Of a DNA stretch of 64,000 bases, positions 34,449-43,300 are shown piece by piece. The DNA comes from an uncultured Christensenella sp. (GTDB lineage Bacteria; Bacillota_A; Clostridia; Christensenellales; Borkfalkiaceae). Position numbers and translations under genes: made by a program. Position 1 is the first letter of the stretch. Each line of letters opens with the position of its first letter. The notes beneath the pieces were generated by a model. It had not been told where the DNA came from, did not search any database, and saw only the letters and a program-made list of their open reading frames with translations. The stretch covers positions 244,185-308,184 of the forward strand of contig CAJTTC010000001.1 in NCBI GenBank assembly GCA_910579295.1. Direction: 5' to 3'.

Positions 34449-34598
34449 AATCCGATTGCGTTGCAATTGATAGTATTGCTGAAGTGGCGCGGGTAGGACA
34501 GCCCGTGCACGAAAGGGCGGAGTTTTTCCGTCTGCGGTAGTCGGAAGCGTCCTTTCATTTTGTAAAGCTTTAAGGACGCCTGCGGAGGTGTCCTTTTT
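34449..34598 (+). promoter_or_regulatory. Structured 5' leader of folC, candidate regulatory RNA
   Basis: Three successive hairpins can form. P1 is gcgcggg (34487-34493) with cccgtgc (34502-34508). P2 is gaaagggcg (34511-34519) with cgtcctttc (34548-34556), with an inner ttccg/cggaa. P3 is aaggacgcc with ggtgtcctt (about 34572-34595), followed by TTTTT and then ATG 34599. P3 looks like an intrinsic terminator and also contains the GGAGG ribosome site, so it could act on transcription or translation. The conserved blocks of the THF-I riboswitch were not found. Class is unassigned. Confidence 0.6.
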
Positions 34599-35810
34599 AT
34601 GTGCGGCAAGACTATAAACCGATTGATTGAAGCGGCGAAGTCGGGCAGTCGCTTAGGTCTTGACAGAACACGGCGTTTGCTCGACGCGCTCGGTTCACCC
34701 GATTTGCGCCTTAAAATAATCCACGTGGCGGGCACGAACGGCAAGGGAAGTACGGCGGAGTTTATCGCCTGCGCCCTTCACAGCTCGGGTAAAAGAGCGG
34801 GGCTGTTTACCTCGCCGAAGGTATATTCCTACGGTGAGCAGTTCCGCATAGATTTGAAAGAAATGCCCGTCGGCTTGCTCGAAAAGTATCTCGGCGTCGC
34901 CGTTGCCGCGGCTGATAAGTGGGAGGATAAGCCGACCGCATTCGAATACGAGGTGGCGGCGGCTCTGTATATGTTTGCCGAAGAGGGGTGCGAATACGCC
35001 GTCGTTGAGTGCGGCTTGGGCGGGCGCGACGACGCTACTAACGCAATTGCGCGTAAAGAGGTTGCCGTTATAACCTCCGTTTCATTGGAACACACCGCCG
35101 TGCTCGGCAATACGATTACCGAAATTTGTACGGCGAAGAGCGGCATAATTAAGGATTGCCCCGCCGTTGTGAGCGCCTTGCAGAGCGACGAGGGGAGAGA
35201 GTTTTTCACCCGCCTAGGCGTGACTTTTGCGGGCGAGGGATTGAGGATAATTCAAAGCACGCCCGAGGGGCAGAGCTTTATATATAACGGACGGACTTAT
35301 CGGATAAAAATGCTCGGCGCGGCGCAGTGCTACAACGCGGCGACGGCTGTCGGGGCGTGCACGGTTCTCGGGCTCGACGGCGGCGATATAGCGCGTGGGC
35401 TTGCAACGGCTAAGCTTGCGGGGCGGTGCGAAATTATTAAAAAGAGCGGCGTGACTTATGTGCTGGACGGCTCTCACAATCCCGCTTCGTTTGCTCCTCT
35501 CACGGAGCTTATGGACGCGGTCGACGGAGAGAAAGAGCTTGTTTTCGGCTGTCTTTCGGACAAGGACGTGGCGGCGGCGGCGTGCGCGCTTGCACGGTAT
35601 TTTTGCTCGGCTACGCTTGTTTCGCCGGACAGCTGGCGGGCGATGGACGCGGAGCGCATAAAGAGTGCGTTCGGCGGATTGATAGACGACGTGCGCACGG
35701 CGGACGGAGTGGGCGAAGCTTTGGATAGTATGCGGAAAAAATTTGTCGCGGTGTGCGGTTCGTTTACCCTGTTAAAGGAGGCAAAAGATTGGATAGAGAA
35801 AAAGCAATGA
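34599..35810 (+). CDS. folC: Folylpolyglutamate synthase / dihydrofolate synthase
   Basis: A 403-residue Mur-ligase-fold enzyme adding glutamate to dihydropteroate or folates. P-loop GTNGKGST at about residues 45-52, FTSPKVYSYGEQFRI, and VVECGLGGRDDATNAI are FolC motifs; DGSHNPASF is the C-terminal signature. It is the first gene of a folate operon. The hairpin just upstream includes its SD. The stop overlaps the mini-gene that follows. Confidence 0.93.
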   Translation: MCGKTINRLIEAAKSGSRLGLDRTRRLLDALGSPDLRLKIIHVAGTNGKGSTAEFIACALHSSGKRAGLFTSPKVYSYGEQFRIDLKEMPVGLLEKYLGVAVAAADKWEDKPTAFEYEVAAALYMFAEEGCEYAVVECGLGGRDDATNAIARKEVAVITSVSLEHTAVLGNTITEICTAKSGIIKDCPAVVSALQSDEGREFFTRLGVTFAGEGLRIIQSTPEGQSFIYNGRTYRIKMLGAAQCYNAATAVGACTVLGLDGGDIARGLATAKLAGRCEIIKKSGVTYVLDGSHNPASFAPLTELMDAVDGEKELVFGCLSDKDVAAAACALARYFCSATLVSPDSWRAMDAERIKSAFGGLIDDVRTADGVGEALDSMRKKFVAVCGSFTLLKEAKDWIEKKQ

Positions 35811-35929
35811 GGGCGGTTAAAGAGCTGTCGGAGGCGATTGGCGAGGATACGGAGCGCGAGGGGCTTTACAAAGTGTCGGGCGACTTTCCCGAGGGAAAAA
35901 TTGCGGAGGCAATGGCGGTAATCAGATGA
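35789..35929 (+). CDS. 46-codon folE-like mini-gene between folC and folP
   Basis: TTG 35789 has an excellent AAAGGAGG (35773-35780) 8 nt upstream; ATG 35807 in the same frame overlaps the folC stop as ATGA. The product ends at TGA 35927-35929, overlapping the folP start as ATGA. Residues AIGEDTEREGL match the N-terminal hallmark of GTP cyclohydrolase I (FolE), and this operon position is where folE often sits. The rest of FolE, including its zinc and catalytic residues, is absent. It is either an in-frame deletion remnant kept for coupling or a real small protein. Confidence 0.55.
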   Translation: MDREKAMRAVKELSEAIGEDTEREGLYKVSGDFPEGKIAEAMAVIR

Positions 35930-36711
35930 TAGTAGGGGGGCAATCGTTTAAAAATCACACGTACGTAATGGCAATAATCAACCTGACTCCCGACAGCTTC
36001 TGGCACGAGAGCAGGGCAACCTGCGACGACGTTCTTTTCCGCGTTGAACGCGCGATTAAGGACGGCGCGGCGATTATTGATTTGGGAGCGCAGTCCACCC
36101 GACCTTCATATACCGAGGTGAGCGCGGACGAGGAAATCAGGCGTTTGGAAAAGCCGCTTGCGGCGGTCAAAGCGCGGTTCGATATACCTGTATCGGTGGA
36201 TACGTATTTTTCGAAGTGTGCGCGGGCGGCGTGTCAGCGCGGCGCGGATATGATAAACGACGTCTGGGGCTTGACTCACGACGGCGATATGGCGGAGGTT
36301 ATAGCCTCTGCGGGCGCGTCGGTCTGCATTATGCACAACGCGCATACGCCGCTTACGGGCGATATTTTCCCGCAAATAAACGGTTTTCTTAAAAATTCGG
36401 CGGCAAAAGCGCTTAACGCGGGTGTGAGCGCGGATAAAATCTGCGTCGACGGCGGCATAGGCTTTGCCAAGGATAAGGAGCGCAATTGGCAGCTTCTTAA
36501 CGGCTATGAAAGGCTTGCCGAGGTCGGATATCCTCTGCTTTTGGGCACAAGCCGCAAGTCGATGTTCGGCGGCAATGCGGAGGACAGATTGCCCGCTACT
36601 CTCGAAAGCACGCGGCTTGCCGTGCGCAAGGGCGTTTTATTCGTCCGCGTGCACGACGTCAAAGAGAACTTCGAAGCTATAAAGGAGGAGTATGAGCGCA
36701 ATCAGCATTAA
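35926..36711 (+). CDS. folP: Dihydropteroate synthase
   Basis: A 261-residue TIM-barrel enzyme condensing p-aminobenzoate with the pterin pyrophosphate; target of sulfonamides. Motifs are AIINLTPDSFW, LGAQSTRP, PVSVDTYFSKCA, GADMINDVWG, and LLGTSRKSM. Most homologues read DSFSDGG where this has DSFWHES. It is coupled to its neighbours, overlapping the mini-gene by 4 bp and folBK by 20 bp. Confidence 0.92.
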   Translation: MIVGGQSFKNHTYVMAIINLTPDSFWHESRATCDDVLFRVERAIKDGAAIIDLGAQSTRPSYTEVSADEEIRRLEKPLAAVKARFDIPVSVDTYFSKCARAACQRGADMINDVWGLTHDGDMAEVIASAGASVCIMHNAHTPLTGDIFPQINGFLKNSAAKALNAGVSADKICVDGGIGFAKDKERNWQLLNGYERLAEVGYPLLLGTSRKSMFGGNAEDRLPATLESTRLAVRKGVLFVRVHDVKENFEAIKEEYERNQH

Positions 36712-37489
36712 GGGGCTTGAAGTCAGTGCGCGTCACGGCGTGCTTGCCGAGGAAAAAGTCAATCCTCAGCCCTTCGTTTTCGATATAGATATTGACTGTC
36801 CGACGGTTGCCGCGGCTCATAGCGACGACGTAAATATGACGGTCAATTACGCCGAGGTTTGCCGTTTGGTTGCGGCATATTGCGGGGGCAATTGCTTTAA
36901 TCTCATCGAAAAGCTTGCCTATGGCGCGGCTTTTCTCATTGCGCGTGAGTACGAAATTATACGCGCGGTTGAAGTGACCGTGCATAAGCCGCAGGCGCCT
37001 ATCGGTCTGCCATTTTCCGACGTCAGCGTTACGGCGAGGGTGGAGAGAAACGTCGTCGCGCTCTCTCTGGGTTCGAGTATAGGCGACGGCAAGGCGACGT
37101 TAGACGGGGCGTTGAAGCGGCTTTCCGAGCTGAACGGCGTCAGGGTTATAAAGGTTTCGGACTATATCGTCAGTCAGCCGTACGGCGGGGCGGCGCGCAA
37201 CGTCTTTACCAACTGCGCCGCGCTTATAGAGTGCCTGTTAACTCCCCGCGGGCTTCTCGACGCCATACACGGGGTCGAGGCTGAATACGGCAGGGTGCGC
37301 GAGGTGCGTTGGGGCGACCGTACGCTCGATATAGACATAGTATTTTTCGGTGATAAAGTCATTGCGGAAGAGGGGCTGTGCGTTCCTCACCCCGACTATA
37401 TAAACCGCAGCTTTGTGTTGGAGCCGCTTAAAAGTATCGCCCCCGATTTTGTGTGCCCTATACTGCATAAGCGTATATCCGATATGTAG
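36692..37489 (+). CDS. Dihydroneopterin aldolase / HPPK fusion (FolB-FolK)
   Basis: A 265-residue bifunctional protein. Residues 1-118 are FolB (KGLEVSARHGVLAEEK, then MTVNYAEVC and NLIEKLAYGAA). From about 122, FolK follows (VALSLGSSIGDG, EVRWGDRTLDIDIVFFG, PHPDYINRSFVLEPL). Together they turn dihydroneopterin into the pyrophosphorylated pterin used by FolP. The fusion is common in Firmicutes. It ends the operon. Confidence 0.92.
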   Translation: MSAISIKGLEVSARHGVLAEEKVNPQPFVFDIDIDCPTVAAAHSDDVNMTVNYAEVCRLVAAYCGGNCFNLIEKLAYGAAFLIAREYEIIRAVEVTVHKPQAPIGLPFSDVSVTARVERNVVALSLGSSIGDGKATLDGALKRLSELNGVRVIKVSDYIVSQPYGGAARNVFTNCAALIECLLTPRGLLDAIHGVEAEYGRVREVRWGDRTLDIDIVFFGDKVIAEEGLCVPHPDYINRSFVLEPLKSIAPDFVCPILHKRISDM

Positions 37490-37674
37490 GCGCGCGGACG
37501 GCGTTTGCACGCTGCTTTTACGGGCTGTCCTTTGTGCAAGTTGCACAATCTTTTTTGAAATGTATATACAAATTTGTCGCGTGGTGTTATAATTGGTCAT
37601 AGTGGTAAGAATATTTTTTTGGCAATTTTCAAAGGGGAAAGTGGTAAAATATATCTTCTAAGGAGAGGTTAATT

Positions 37675-39189
37675 TTGGAAAAGATAGGAATTATCGACCT
37701 CGGTTCGAATTCGGCAAGGCTCGTCATTGTCAACTTGTTCGAGGACGGCTTTTTTATGGTCGTTGACGAACTTAAAGAGAGCGTTCGTTTGGGGCAGGAT
37801 ATGGAGCGCGACGGCTTCTTAAAACCCCAACGCGTCGCCGAAACGGTTAAAACTTTAAGAATGTTCAAGCGGTTATGCGACGTGAGCGGCGTAAACCGCA
37901 TTATAGGCGTGGCGACCGAGGCTGTGCGCAGGGCAAAAAATCAGCGTTCTTTCCTCGACGAAATTCAGACGAGCTGCGGGGTTAAGCTGCGCGTGCTCAC
38001 CGCCGAAGAGGAGGCTACCCTTGTCTATCGCGGCGTTATAAACACAATGGACATACCCAAGGGCGTTATATTGGAGATAGGCGGCGGCTCTACCAAAATA
38101 ATATATTATAACCGCAGGAATATGTTGCATTACGCCACAATTCCTCTCGGCGCGGTAACGCTTACAGACCAGTTTGCGGGCGAGGGTCTGAAACCCGAAG
38201 AGCAGGCGGCTAAGATGGAGGAGTATTTCCTCGAAAAACTCAACGAAGTGGAATGGCTGTCGGAAATCGACCCCGACGTTCAGATGATAGGCGTGGGCGG
38301 TTCGTTCCGCAATCTCTTCAAAATCAACAAGATGGTACACAAGTATCCGCTTGACGTCGTGCACAACTTCAATATGGAGGCGGAAACGTTCTACCCCGTA
38401 TACGATATGATTAAGGTGCTCGACCTCGACAAGAAGAAAAAGATAAAGGGACTGTCTGCCGAGCGCGCCGACATTCTTCCCGCCGCGTTTGCCATAATAA
38501 ATACGTTTATAAGGCGGTTGAATTTCAATAACTTTACCATATCGGGCTCGGGCTTGCGCGAGGGTATAATGTTCAATCAGGCGCTTCCCTCGACTATCGA
38601 AAAGCCTATATTGGACGTAATGAACTATTCGCTTACAACCTTGGTTAAATATTACGGTTGCGACGAAAGGCACGTCGAGCACGTTGTAAATTTAAGCGTT
38701 CAGCTGTTCAAGCAGTTGCGCGTGCTTCACAAGTTCCCCCGTCAGTATCTCAAAGTGTTAAAGGTAGCCGCAATGTTGCACGACTGCGGTATGCGCATAA
38801 AATACTACAATCATCAGCGGCACAGCTGCTATATGATATTAAACTCCACGCTCTACGGCGTAAGCCACAGGGAGATAGTGCTCGCGGCGTTTGCAGCCTG
38901 CTGTCATAAGAAAGAGGACATAAACGCATACAGCTGGAATTGTTACCGCGATATATTGCAGGAGGACGATATCGAAATCGTAAAGCGTCTGGGCGTAATG
39001 CTGAGAATTGCCGAAAGCCTTGACAGGAGCAACGCGGGCGTTGTAAAGGGTATCAATTGCGATATCCTCGGGGATTCGGTAATTATGAAAACCGAGGTCG
39101 AGGGCGACGCCTCGCTGGAAATTCGCGACGCTCTTGCGGCAAGCGCGGAGTTCAAAAAATCCTTCCGCAAAAATCTCGAAATTCTCTAA
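37675..39189 (+). CDS. Ppx/GppA family phosphatase with C-terminal HD domain
   Basis: A 504-residue protein. The N-terminal half has the ASKHA fold with IGIIDLGSNSARL and ILEIGGGSTKI phosphate-binding motifs of exopolyphosphatase/pppGpp phosphatase. The C-terminal part (from about 320) has an HD-like segment, AAMLHDCGMRI. It starts with TTG behind AAGGAGAGG. It probably hydrolyses polyphosphate or (p)ppGpp; which one cannot be read from sequence. A terminator follows at 39197. Confidence 0.87.
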   Translation: MEKIGIIDLGSNSARLVIVNLFEDGFFMVVDELKESVRLGQDMERDGFLKPQRVAETVKTLRMFKRLCDVSGVNRIIGVATEAVRRAKNQRSFLDEIQTSCGVKLRVLTAEEEATLVYRGVINTMDIPKGVILEIGGGSTKIIYYNRRNMLHYATIPLGAVTLTDQFAGEGLKPEEQAAKMEEYFLEKLNEVEWLSEIDPDVQMIGVGGSFRNLFKINKMVHKYPLDVVHNFNMEAETFYPVYDMIKVLDLDKKKKIKGLSAERADILPAAFAIINTFIRRLNFNNFTISGSGLREGIMFNQALPSTIEKPILDVMNYSLTTLVKYYGCDERHVEHVVNLSVQLFKQLRVLHKFPRQYLKVLKVAAMLHDCGMRIKYYNHQRHSCYMILNSTLYGVSHREIVLAAFAACCHKKEDINAYSWNCYRDILQEDDIEIVKRLGVMLRIAESLDRSNAGVVKGINCDILGDSVIMKTEVEGDASLEIRDALAASAEFKKSFRKNLEIL

Positions 39190-39196
39190 AAAACGT

Positions 39197-39226
39197 AATG
39201 CCGCTTAAATGGCGGCATTTATTTAT
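39197..39226 (+). terminator. Terminator after ppx/gppA
   Basis: aatgccgc (39197-39204) pairs with gcggcatt (39212-39219), followed by TATTTAT. Confidence 0.7.
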
Positions 39227-39301
39227 AGGCTTCCCGGATATCAGGGTGAGCCGCTCGGCTCTTGATTACCGATAATTTAAAATAACCTATACTTTAAAAT
39301 A

Positions 39302-39865
39302 ATGGAAAATAAATTAAAAATAATTCTGGCGAGCGCGTCGCCGAGGCGCAGGGAATTGCTCTCAGGGATAGTCGGCGAATTTACGGTTTGTCCTGCGGTC
39401 GGCGGGGAAAATCCCGATTATTCGCTTACGCCCGAACGGCTTGCTTGCAGGCTTGCCGAGAGCAAGTGCGACGAGGTGTTTGCCGCGCACGGCGACAGTG
39501 TGGTTATCGGCAGTGATACGATAGTCGTATTTAACGGCAAAATCTTGGGTAAACCGAAAAATGCGGATGACGCGGCGGCTACGCTCAGAATGCTTTCGGG
39601 TAACGAACACAGTGTCATAACGGGCGTGTGCGTGCGCTCGCCGAAGAAGAAAATTATAAAATACGAAAGGACTGCGGTACGCTTCAACGCTCTCAGTGAA
39701 AGCTTTATTGCCGCGTACGTTGCGGGCGGTTCGCCTATGGACAAGGCGGGTAGCTACGGTATACAGGACGAGGGCGTGGTGTCGGGCTATGACGGCGATT
39801 ATTCCAACGTTGTCGGACTTCCCGTCTCTCTCACGGAAAAAATGATAAAAGAAGTACTTGAATGA
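39302..39865 (+). CDS. maf: Maf family nucleotide pyrophosphatase
   Basis: A 187-residue house-cleaning enzyme that hydrolyses non-canonical or specific NTPs. ILASASPRRRELL is the hallmark, followed by VIGSDTIVVFNGKILGKP and DKAGSYGIQ. A TATACT box ends 8 nt before ATG and no SD is seen, suggesting a leaderless start. It overlaps the next gene by 4 bp, the usual maf-mreB arrangement of Firmicutes. Confidence 0.92.
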   Translation: MENKLKIILASASPRRRELLSGIVGEFTVCPAVGGENPDYSLTPERLACRLAESKCDEVFAAHGDSVVIGSDTIVVFNGKILGKPKNADDAAATLRMLSGNEHSVITGVCVRSPKKKIIKYERTAVRFNALSESFIAAYVAGGSPMDKAGSYGIQDEGVVSGYDGDYSNVVGLPVSLTEKMIKEVLE

Positions 39866-40872
39866 TGAACAGATTGGTTATTGACGTTGGGTCATGGATA
39901 ACGAAGATTTGTATTTTGGGCAGCGGAGTCGTGCTCACGGAAGCGACGTGCGTTGCGCTCAGCGACGAGGTTGACGGCGTGGTTACGATAAAGGCGTTCG
40001 GCGATACGGCGCGTGCGCTCTCGGGCAGGGCGGCGCAGAATACCCGAATTGTCAACCCCGTATGCGAGGGGGATATCGTACACACGAAGTTGCTCGGCGA
40101 GCTGTTAAAGCATTTTTTATACAAAATCGAAATAACGCCGCGTAAGGCGAAAACGACGGAAATAATGTTTGTAATCCCGTGTAGCGCCACGCGCGAGCTT
40201 CGGGATAAATATTTGGAGATTGCCGCGGAGTGCGGAGTGGGCAGGGTGTACTTTACGCGTACGCCGTTTGCCGCCGTTCTCGGGCATAACGTTACGCTGT
40301 CCGATACCGCGCCTGTTTTCTGCGTGGACGTCGGTTACGGAAAGACGGATATTTCCGTGTTCTCTCTCGACGGCATAATATTGGGCTTTACCGCAAATTT
40401 AGGCGGCGGCAATATCGACGTGCACATAATAGATTTGCTCGCGGATAATTACGGCATAAGAATAGGCGCGCTCACAGCCGAAAAACTTAAAAACGTAGTC
40501 GGCAGCCTGTACGAGGACGAGAATAAAATAAACGTTGTGATAGGCAGGGACGCGGCGACGGGAGAGCCTACGCAGGTTGCCGTAAATTCCTCGCAGTTGT
40601 ACGACGTAATCAGACTGTACGTCGATAAAATAATTGAGTACGTCCGCGCGGTACTGTCGGAGCTTCCCGCGGAGGTTGCCTCGGCGGTGGTCAACGGCGG
40701 CGTTTACCTTTCGGGCGGACTATCCAAAATGGACGGCTTTGCCGAGTATTTCGCCGCGGGGCTTGAAATTAAGGTGAATACCTGTGAAGAGCCCGCTCTT
40801 GCTTCCGTTATCGGCGGCTGTACGGTGCTGTCAAGTCCGTACCTGTGCTCAAAGGCCGCCACTGTCAATTAA
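39862..40872 (+). CDS. MreB/Mbl-like actin homologue, divergent
   Basis: A 336-residue ASKHA-fold protein with recognisable MreB layout: IVNPVCEGDIV (MreB has rPlkdGVIaD), FVIPCSATRELRDK, ANLGGGNIDVHI, and IGALTAEKLKNVVGSLY. Nucleotide motifs differ from classical MreB: phosphate-1 is VDVGSWITK rather than DLGTANT, and phosphate-2 is VDVGYGKTD rather than DIGGGTT. mreC and mreD do not follow. Probably a cytoskeletal or regulatory actin-like protein; role in rod shape is uncertain. Confidence 0.75.
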   Translation: MMNRLVIDVGSWITKICILGSGVVLTEATCVALSDEVDGVVTIKAFGDTARALSGRAAQNTRIVNPVCEGDIVHTKLLGELLKHFLYKIEITPRKAKTTEIMFVIPCSATRELRDKYLEIAAECGVGRVYFTRTPFAAVLGHNVTLSDTAPVFCVDVGYGKTDISVFSLDGIILGFTANLGGGNIDVHIIDLLADNYGIRIGALTAEKLKNVVGSLYEDENKINVVIGRDAATGEPTQVAVNSSQLYDVIRLYVDKIIEYVRAVLSELPAEVASAVVNGGVYLSGGLSKMDGFAEYFAAGLEIKVNTCEEPALASVIGGCTVLSSPYLCSKAATVN

Positions 40873-40940
40873 TCCGTCGAATTTGTCAAAAGCAACGGCG
40901 CGACAAAAACGGCGTAACGGAGATTTAAATAAAATGGCAA

Positions 40941-40972
40941 TGCGCGGCGGCAACGTCGCGCTGTTTTTTATA
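40941..40972 (+). terminator. Terminator after the mreB-like gene
   Basis: gcgcggcg (40942-40949) pairs with cgtcgcgc (40954-40961, one G-U), followed by TGTTTTTTATA. Confidence 0.78.
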
Positions 40973-41099
40973 AAAAGTTAAACCGAATGCCGAGCTATCT
41001 TGCCTACCCCATTGATTTTAAGTGGGAAGGTGGCGCAAAGCGCCGAATGAGGGATAAAATCGTGTAAAAATAAATTTTCAGGTGCAAAGTTAATTTTAA

Positions 41100-41128
41100 T
41101 TTACTTTTTCCCGTAAGTTTTCTATAAT
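41100..41128 (+). promoter_or_regulatory. lepA promoter
   Basis: TTTACT (41100-41105), 17 bp, TATAAT (41123-41128). ATG 41138 is only 9 nt later and no SD is present, so the mRNA is leaderless or nearly so. The gap 40975-41095 contains only a small hairpin ggcgc-aaa-gcgcc (41032-41044) and a weaker one before it. Confidence 0.75.
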
Positions 41129-41137
41129 ATAGTCATA

Positions 41138-42946
41138 ATGAAAAAGCCTAATCAATTTATCCGCAATTTTTGCATAATAGCCCATATAGACCACGGCAAA
41201 TCGACGCTTGCCGACAGACTTATGGAACAGACGGGGCAGGTCTCTAAGCGCGATATGGAGGAACAGCTCCTCGACAGTATGGACATAGAGCGCGAGAGGG
41301 GTATAACCATAAAGCTCACTCCCGTAAGAATGTTTTACGACTCAGACGACGGCAACGAGTACGTGTTCAACCTTATCGACACGCCGGGGCACGTCGACTT
41401 TACCTATGAAGTTTCGCGTTCGCTCGCCGCGTGCGAGGGGGCAATACTTATCGTAGACGCCTCGCAGGGAATAGAGGCGCAGACGCTTGCCAACGTATAT
41501 CTTGCTCTCGAAAACAATCTTGAAATTCTGCCCGTAATAAATAAGATAGACTTGCCGTCCGCCCGTCCCGACGAGGCTAAGCGGGAGATAGAGGACGTTA
41601 TCGGTCTTGACGCTTCCTACGCGCCGCTCGTTTCGGCTAAGGACGGCACGAATATAAAGGAGGTTTTGGAGGACGCCGTAAAGTATTTCCCCCCGCCCGA
41701 CGGCGACGAGGACGCGCCCTTTAAGGCTCTTATATTCGATAGCTATTACGATAATTATAAGGGCGTAATTCTGTTTGTGCGCGTCAAGGACGGCGGCGTA
41801 GCGGTCGGCGATAAAATAACTACGTTCCGCTCGGACAAGATTTACGAGGTGACGGAGGTCGGCGTGTTCGCACCTTCTATGTTGCCCAAGGACGGCTTAA
41901 AGGCTGGCGAGGTCGGCTATATCGCCGCTTCGATAAAATCTATACAGGACGTTGCGGTGGGCGATACGGTTATCAACGCGGACAACCGCGCCGCCGAACC
42001 CCTGCCGGGCTATAAAAAGGTGCAGTCAGTAGTGTTCTGCGGAATTTATCCTCTCGACGGCTCAAAATTCGGCGATTTGAAGGACGCTCTCCTGAAATTA
42101 CAGCTCAACGATGCTTCGCTCATTTTCGAGCCCGACACGTCTCAGGCTCTCGGCTTCGGCTTCCGTTGCGGCTTTTTGGGGCTTTTGCATATGGAAATTA
42201 TGCAGGAGAGGTTGGAGCGCGAATTCAATCTCGACATAATAACCACCGCGCCGTCGGTCAGCTACAAGGTGATAAAGACGGACGGAGAAACGGTGTTCGT
42301 CGACAATCCCTCGCACCTGCCGCCCGTATCCGAAATAGAGAGTATGGAAGAGCCTATCGTGCACGCCGATATATATTCTCCGCCCGATTACCTTGGGCAG
42401 ATTATGGATCTGTGCCGCGACAAGAGGGGCATTTTCGAGCAGATGACGTACCTCGACGCAAACCGCGTAAAGCTTGAATACCGTCTGCCGCTCAACGAGA
42501 TAATTTTCGACTTCTTCGATAAAATCAAGTCGCGCACACGCGGATATGCAAGCTTCGACTATGAAATTATCGGCTATGAGAAGAGCAAGCTTGTAAAGCT
42601 CGACATGCTTCTCAACGGCGACGTATGCGACGCGCTCTCCATAATTGTGCACGAGAGCTCGGCGTACAACCGCGGCAGAACGCTGTGTGAAAATCTCAAG
42701 GACGCAATACCCCGTCAGCTGTTCGAGATACCCGTTCAGGCGGCGGTAGGCGGAAAGATTATCGCGCGTGAAACGGTCAAGGCTATGCGTAAGGACGTGC
42801 TTGCCAAGTGCTACGGCGGCGATATTACGCGTAAGAAAAAGCTGTTGGAGAAGCAGAAAGAGGGCAAAAAGCGTATGCGCACGATAGGCAGTGTGGAAGT
42901 GCCCAGCGAAGTGTTTATGCAGATACTTAAAACAAACGACGATTGA
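41138..42946 (+). CDS. lepA: Elongation factor 4 (LepA)
   Basis: A 602-residue ribosome-associated GTPase. G1 is AHIDHGKSTL, G2/G3 include RERGITIK and DTPGHVDF, G4 is INKIDLP, and the C-terminal LepA domain ends in KKKLLEKQKEGKKRMR, the family signature. It is complete and of normal length. It begins a short operon with an MGMT-like gene and hemW. Confidence 0.96.
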   Translation: MKKPNQFIRNFCIIAHIDHGKSTLADRLMEQTGQVSKRDMEEQLLDSMDIERERGITIKLTPVRMFYDSDDGNEYVFNLIDTPGHVDFTYEVSRSLAACEGAILIVDASQGIEAQTLANVYLALENNLEILPVINKIDLPSARPDEAKREIEDVIGLDASYAPLVSAKDGTNIKEVLEDAVKYFPPPDGDEDAPFKALIFDSYYDNYKGVILFVRVKDGGVAVGDKITTFRSDKIYEVTEVGVFAPSMLPKDGLKAGEVGYIAASIKSIQDVAVGDTVINADNRAAEPLPGYKKVQSVVFCGIYPLDGSKFGDLKDALLKLQLNDASLIFEPDTSQALGFGFRCGFLGLLHMEIMQERLEREFNLDIITTAPSVSYKVIKTDGETVFVDNPSHLPPVSEIESMEEPIVHADIYSPPDYLGQIMDLCRDKRGIFEQMTYLDANRVKLEYRLPLNEIIFDFFDKIKSRTRGYASFDYEIIGYEKSKLVKLDMLLNGDVCDALSIIVHESSAYNRGRTLCENLKDAIPRQLFEIPVQAAVGGKIIARETVKAMRKDVLAKCYGGDITRKKKLLEKQKEGKKRMRTIGSVEVPSEVFMQILKTNDD

Positions 42947-42994
42947 GCGGCTGCGTAAGTCGGCTTAAACGGGCGTTAGCGCAAGAGGGCGCAT

Positions 42995-43300
42995 ATGAAT
43001 TTCAACCAACGAGTTTACGAATACGTCAGGCAGATACCCGCGGGAAAGGTGACGAGCTACGGGGCGGTTGCCTTTGCCATAGGCGCGCCGAGATGCAGCA
43101 GACAGGTGGGCTGGGCTCTTCACTCCAACCCCGCTTTCGGTGAAATTCCCTGTCACAGGGTGGTGTTTAAGGACGGCTCGCTTACCGACGGGTTTGCGTT
43201 CGGAGGGCGCGATATTCAGCGCGCAATGTTGGAGAGCGAGGGCGTAGAGGTTTCGGACGACTATAAGGTAGATATGAATAAATACGGGTGGATATTATGA
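42995..43300 (+). CDS. MGMT family (alkyltransferase-like) protein with active-site Cys
   Basis: A 101-residue protein matching the C-terminal DNA-binding/active-site domain of O6-alkylguanine transferases. IPAGKVTSYGAVA is the helix-turn-helix region and IPCHRVV the PCHR acceptor motif. Alkyltransferase-like (ATL) proteins of the same size have Trp in place of this Cys, so this one could be an active minimal repair protein. Its stop overlaps the hemW ATG as ATGA. Confidence 0.85.
   Translation: MNFNQRVYEYVRQIPAGKVTSYGAVAFAIGAPRCSRQVGWALHSNPAFGEIPCHRVVFKDGSLTDGFAFGGRDIQRAMLESEGVEVSDDYKVDMNKYGWIL

Noticed and set aside
34449..34598. THF riboswitch (class I)
   Set aside because: The conserved GGAGAGUAG, CGUUAAG and GCAUCCGCUCC-like elements are not present.
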